Assembly: GCF_024653915.1 (NCBI RefSeq)
Contig: NZ_JANLGY010000011.1
Coordinates: 62,001 to 126,000 of the forward strand
From: Sulfuricaulis sp.
Lineage (GTDB): Bacteria > Pseudomonadota > Gammaproteobacteria > Acidiferrobacterales > Sulfurifustaceae
DNA: 64,000 bases
Direction: 5' to 3'
Shown here: positions 58,772 to 64,000 of the stretch, piece by piece
Layout: each line of letters begins with the position of its first letter
Position numbering within the stretch: position 1 is the first letter of the stretch
The notes under the pieces: generated by a model
Databases searched by the model: none
The model's input: only the letters and a program-made list of their open reading frames with translations
Told to the model about the DNA's origin: nothing
Program-made: the position numbers and the translations under genes

Positions 58772-59502
58772 GTGCTGGATCCAGCGGTTAATGCAAAGGC
58801 GGCGACCATCGTCACGGCCGCGGTTTCTATCCGCAGTATGGATGTCCCCAGTGTGAGCATTCTTGCTCCGGCCGCGACAGCCTGTTCGATCTCTGCTTCT
58901 GTGAACCCGCCTTCCGGGCCAATCAGAATCGTTACGTGTTTCGCCCCTTGATTGGCCGCGGTTGAAACGCTCACGGCCTGCGCGGCTGAGTGGGCGAGCC
59001 ACACGCTGCTGCCCGCCGCTTTCATGCGCTCAACGATGTCGCGTACCGTGGATGTTGCTTCGATGGAGGGAAGGTGTAACCGCCGGCTTTGTTTGCAGGC
59101 CTCGAGGCAAATTTTTTTCCAGCGCGCCATGCTGTTCGCGCCGCGCTTAACCACGCTGCGCTCACAGGCCAGCGGCGTGAAGTGCGCCATGCCGAGCTGG
59201 GTAGTCATGTCGAGCAGTACCTGCTGGCGGTCGCCCTTGGGCAGCGCACAGGCGAGATGAATTTCCGGTTTGGGTGCCGGTTCACTACGCCGTTCCTCGA
59301 TGCGCAATTCCAGTGTCCGCCCGCGTGCCACGACACGCAGCAGTGTGGCGCGCGCGATGCTGCCATGCCCGTCAAAAAGCCATAATGTGTCGCCATCATG
59401 GAGCCGGCGCGAGGCAGCGGCATGATGCGCCTCGTCGCCCGTCAGTACCAATGTCGCGCCGGGCTCGGCGAGCTGCTCGGAATAAAACAAGGGTTCGGTC
59501 AT
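58768..59502 (-). CDS. rsmE: 16S rRNA m3U1498 methyltransferase
   Basis: A SPOUT-family methyltransferase of 244 residues. An N-terminal PUA-like part has LTGDEAHHAAASRRL. The knot region has LIGPEGGFTEAEIE and LGTSILRIETAA, the SAM-binding signature. Its start overlaps the rsmJ stop by four bases (ATGA). It is convergent with the GGDEF-EAL gene, overlapping by four bases. Confidence 0.94.
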   Translation of the reverse strand: MTEPLFYSEQLAEPGATLVLTGDEAHHAAASRRLHDGDTLWLFDGHGSIARATLLRVVARGRTLELRIEERRSEPAPKPEIHLACALPKGDRQQVLLDMTTQLGMAHFTPLACERSVVKRGANSMARWKKICLEACKQSRRLHLPSIEATSTVRDIVERMKAAGSSVWLAHSAAQAVSVSTAANQGAKHVTILIGPEGGFTEAEIEQAVAAGARMLTLGTSILRIETAAVTMVAAFALTAGSST

Positions 59503-60317
59503 GTCTTGGTCCGATGGCGCGCAAGATACACGTCATAGCGCACCAGTTTGCCCGTCAGGCTCATGCTTGGGTCCGGCGCGAGCGGTGGTGCATCGTCTGG
59601 CCGTTTCACGACTACACGATCATGGGCGACGCCGCGACTGATCTCAAGCAATTCCAACGCGTCGGCATCGTCGCCGACCAGTTGGCGCAGTAGGCGCATT
59701 TCCTTTTTCACGGCGGCGGATTTCCGGCGTTTCGGCGGAAACATCGGGTCGAGATAGATTGCGTCGGGGCGTGGTGCCAGCGTGGGAAGCAGCGAGCGGG
59801 AATCGCCGTTCACGAGTCGTAAGCGCTCGGACAAGACCATCCCCGTCAATGTAGTGAGGCGATTCAGGCCATCCTGGGCCAGCGCCACGACCACGGGCGA
59901 GCGCTCAATGGCAGTGACGTGAAAACCCATGAGCGCCAGCAATAGCGCATCCTGTCCGTACCCCGCTGTGGCATCCGCGATAGTGCGCACTTTTTTTCCG
60001 AAGGCGCGCGCCAGCGGTTGGCGGCGCGAGAGATTTGCGCTGTAGGGGCGCAGGTCGAGAGGCGTGAAATCCACGAATACCGGACCCAGACGTGGGTCAT
60101 GAGGATCCCGTAATTCAAGGTGTTCGGGTGTCAGAACCAGCTGTAAATCAGAACCCGGATCTCCTGTCATCACCAATGGTAGTTCCAGCTCATGCGCCAG
60201 TTCCTCGGCGCGGGATTTCAGGGCCTCATTGCCATTGAAGCCGAGGGCGATGCGGCTTGTGGCACGGTGTGGATTGGTCGCGGCAGGCGCTGAGCGACGA
60301 AACGGGGAAGTTGCCAT
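59499..60317 (-). CDS. rsmJ: 16S rRNA m2G1516 methyltransferase
   Basis: A class I methyltransferase of 272 residues. SAM-binding DATAGYGQDALLLALMG and the YLDPMFPPKRRKSA motif are characteristic of RsmJ. The N-terminal 25 residues are Ser/Thr/Pro-rich and less conserved, so a later start is possible. It is coupled to rsmE, forming an rRNA-modification operon. Confidence 0.92.
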   Translation of the reverse strand: MATSPFRRSAPAATNPHRATSRIALGFNGNEALKSRAEELAHELELPLVMTGDPGSDLQLVLTPEHLELRDPHDPRLGPVFVDFTPLDLRPYSANLSRRQPLARAFGKKVRTIADATAGYGQDALLLALMGFHVTAIERSPVVVALAQDGLNRLTTLTGMVLSERLRLVNGDSRSLLPTLAPRPDAIYLDPMFPPKRRKSAAVKKEMRLLRQLVGDDADALELLEISRGVAHDRVVVKRPDDAPPLAPDPSMSLTGKLVRYDVYLARHRTKT

Positions 60318-60379
60318 GGTGCGGTTAGCATAATCACTCTTGAATCAATACGCACTCGCTGGTACAGCCGCGAACCTGG

Positions 60380-60417
60380 AACACTCTGCCCCGCTCCGCT
60401 CCGCAGGGCAGAGTGTT
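60380..60417 (-). terminator. Stem-loop after the glycine-rich membrane protein gene
   Basis: AACACTCTGCCC and GGGCAGAGTGTT form a perfect 12-bp stem with a 14-base loop. No T run follows on either strand. Confidence 0.5.
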
Positions 60418-60433
60418 CAGGCGCCTGAGGCTT

Positions 60434-60946
60434 TCAGGGGAACGCGGGAATCGTCGGATCGCGTCCGCGCGCATCGGCATCCGGGCACTGCTCCCGGATC
60501 ATGGTGGTGATTTCCCCGATTTGAAGCTTGGGGACGTCGACCATCAGCAGGATTCTTCCCTGTTCAATATCTTTTGAAAACTTTTTGAGACGGGTGTTGG
60601 GAACGTCTGCCGCAATCATGCCGGAGGCCCAGATACCGACGATGGCGCCAATCAGGCTCATGGCCAGGATAACGCCCAAACCCATCACCAGACCGGAAGG
60701 TGGAAACATCATGGCGACGACGCCAGCGAGTGCTCCGGTGGCGCCGCCCACGACCAGACCCAAGGCAAGGCCGTGGATTTCATCGCTTTTTTGCAGCATG
60801 GTGGCTTCGGGCAAATCGCCCAACGCCACGCCTTCCTTGGCCAGGAAAAACACGTGTTCTTGTTCGATGCGGGCCAAGAGCAATTTCTTGAATACTGATT
60901 TGGCGGTTTTGACGTCCGGTAACAGAAAATAAAGCCGTCTTCTCAT
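60434..60946 (-). CDS. Glycine-rich membrane protein, DUF1269-like
   Basis: A protein of 170 residues. Two glycine-rich hydrophobic segments in the middle (GLALGLVVGGATGALAGVVAM and a following helix) lie between soluble ends, the second ending in a sequence like KDIEQGRILLMVDVP. This resembles small DUF1269-type membrane proteins of unknown function. ATG 60946 was chosen: AAGGAGG lies five bases upstream, while GTG 60949 would be too close. Confidence 0.7.
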   Translation of the reverse strand: MRRRLYFLLPDVKTAKSVFKKLLLARIEQEHVFFLAKEGVALGDLPEATMLQKSDEIHGLALGLVVGGATGALAGVVAMMFPPSGLVMGLGVILAMSLIGAIVGIWASGMIAADVPNTRLKKFSKDIEQGRILLMVDVPKLQIGEITTMIREQCPDADARGRDPTIPAFP

Positions 60947-61120
60947 CACAACCTCCTTGTCCCGCGACGGGGATTGGCGCCAGATAAAGACCTCTTTACA
61001 TCCGATGGCTACAGGAAAAAATCATAGCTGATTCCGGACGGCATCCCAAAGAGATGCCGTACTTTTCGTGCAAGATTTATCTAGTGGTCGGAAACGACGG
61101 GTAGCGTAACAACAACGAAA

Positions 61121-62941
<1,821 letters not shown>

Positions 62942-63158
62942 GGAACTAACCGGGAGTAAGGGCAAAAAGGCCGCGCATTATACACGGCAACGGGGTGAGG
63001 CGTAAGGAGCCATGGGTGCTGTGTATATTGCTGTTTACGTCCTGTTCTCTCGCTGGTGTCAGTGGCGTAAATGGGTGGCCCTTCATCTTTCAGTATAAAC
63101 CCTGGGAATGCCGAAGGAAGGAAATGGAGAAAAAACTTACAACTGGATTAAGAGCACC

Positions 63159-63539
63159 TCAGCCGCTTTTTGGGGCCTTGGCCTGTTCCTTTTCGATTTC
63201 GGCGCGCACCTGGTTCATGTCGAGGGCCTTGGCCTTGTCGATTACCTGATCGAGGGCGGAGGTGGGCAGGGCGCCGGGTTGCGCGAAGATAATGATCTTT
63301 TCACGGAATATCATCAGCGTGGGGATAGAGCGGATCTGAAAATAACCCGCTAGCGCCTGCTGCTCCTCGGTGTTGACCTTGGCAAACACGATATCCGGGT
63401 ATTTTTCCGAGGCGGTTTCGTACGCGGGGGCGAACGAACGGCAAGGTCCGCACCACGGCGCCCAGAAATCGACGATCACCATGTTATTTCCGCTTACGAC
63501 CTGATTAAAATTTTCCTGCGTCACTTCTACGGTAGCCAC
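63159..63539 (-). CDS. Thioredoxin
   Basis: A thioredoxin of about 126 residues. The active site is WAPWCGPCRSFAP and the cis-Pro loop IRSIPTLMIF. The C-terminal tail of about 20 charged residues is longer than in TrxA. GTG 63539 (reading VATVEVTQENFNQVV) is preferred because GGAG lies about eight bases upstream; the frame opens further upstream. It is 217 bases from typA, in the same orientation. Confidence 0.9.
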   Translation of the reverse strand: MATVEVTQENFNQVVSGNNMVIVDFWAPWCGPCRSFAPAYETASEKYPDIVFAKVNTEEQQALAGYFQIRSIPTLMIFREKIIIFAQPGALPTSALDQVIDKAKALDMNQVRAEIEKEQAKAPKSG

Positions 63540-63705
63540 TTGAATCTCCAGCGAGCATCTCAAGGATGTCCATGACATGAGGTTGAATTATGATACCGCT
63601 ATCACGCGGTACGCTCAGGTTTTGTGATGGGGGCGTGTCAGTGGAAATCAAGCTGGTTCAGGAAAAGGTGCGGTCGTTGCCGGGCTTGAGTGTGAGCCGC
63701 CGGTA

Positions 63706-64000
63706 TCAGCGCCTGTCTTTCCCGAGAATTTCTCTTTCGACCTGATCGAGGCTGATGTGGCGCACGTCCTTGCCCTTGACCAGGTAGATGATGTATTCGC
63801 AGATGTTGCAGGCGTGATCGCCGATGCGCTCGAGGGCCCGCGCCGCCCAGATGACATTCAGCACGCGCGAAATGGTGCGCGGATCTTCCATCATGTAGGT
63901 AATCATCTGCCTCATGGTGCCTTCGTATTTCTGATCCACCTTGATGTCTTCCCGGGCGATGCGGAACGCGGCCTCGATATCGAGGCGGGCGAAGGCATCG
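63706..64000 (-). CDS. phoU: PhoU phosphate-signalling protein, 5'-partial
   Basis: The C-terminal 97 residues of PhoU; the start lies beyond the window. IARED near the edge and [37 protein letters not shown] are the PhoU hallmark segments with metal-binding E/DxxxD spacing. PhoU restrains PhoR/PhoB and the Pst transporter. Other pst genes would be expected to the right. Confidence 0.92.
   Translation of the reverse strand, partial: DAFARLDIEAAFRIAREDIKVDQKYEGTMRQMITYMMEDPRTISRVLNVIWAARALERIGDHACNICEYIIYLVKGKDVRHISLDQVEREILGKDRR

Overview
The window looks like chromosomal DNA of a denitrifying proteobacterium, most likely a gammaproteobacterium related to sulfur-oxidising chemolithotrophs. 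This is inference, from the nirS-type denitrification genes, a cysteine-less DsrC-family protein, a PRK-like kinase, a PPi-based energy module, and generally high GC except for one low-GC island. I recognised no rRNA, tRNA or CRISPR array, and no IS transposase or phage gene.

Layout. 1-0.9 kb: the 3' end of nosR. 1.0-13.5 kb: a nitrite-reduction block with two different cytochrome cd1 genes (nirS) in tandem, nirT, a dihaem EB_dh-type cytochrome, a cupredoxin, nirC, and the haem d1 pathway nirF-D-L-G-H-J-N. nirE and nirM are not in the window. 13.6-27.7 kb: a DsrE-like gene with its own FNR box, a secreted propeller, gcvR, an aberrant PRK-like kinase, a degenerate GGDEF protein, a CysQ/HisN-type phosphatase, a SleB-type hydrolase, a TolC-RND efflux pair without an adaptor gene, ndh, a DsbA-like lipoprotein and yajD. 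27.8-39.4 kb: an anaerobic-life block with a Cys-less DsrC-family protein and anchored cytochrome, a radical SAM gene-ubiU-ubiV-LplA/DUF116 operon, ubiT, ubiD, hemN, mscL, fnr and bioB.

39.95-46.45 kb: a lower-GC island with vapBC, a GHKL ATPase, two unknown genes and a 55-codon ORF, facing a C5-cytosine methyltransferase-vsr pair. This is a candidate defence system. 46.5-52.2 kb: the 3' end of hppA is duplicated around a nucleotidyltransferase gene, then come intact hppA, a small ORF and PPi-dependent phosphofructokinase. 52.4-64 kb: housekeeping genes (adk with a histone-like tail, hemB, rlmJ, a PilZ protein, a PAS-GGDEF-EAL protein, rsmE, rsmJ, typA, thioredoxin, partial phoU).

How it fits together. 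An FNR/Anr-type regulator is encoded at 37.5 kb. Sites of the form TTGAT-N4-ATCAA, three perfect and four with one mismatch, precede nirS1, nirS2, the DsrE-like gene, the Cys-less DsrC-family gene, the radical SAM-ubiUV-LplA/DUF116 operon, ubiD/ubiT and hppA. A weaker one precedes hemN. The window therefore reads as an oxygen-responsive regulon linking nitrite respiration, O2-independent ubiquinone and haem synthesis and PPi energetics. The least explained parts are the LplA-DUF116 gene joined to ubiV, the GHKL-ATPase/methyltransferase/Vsr island, and a palindromic coding element inserted in frame in both ubiU and hemN.
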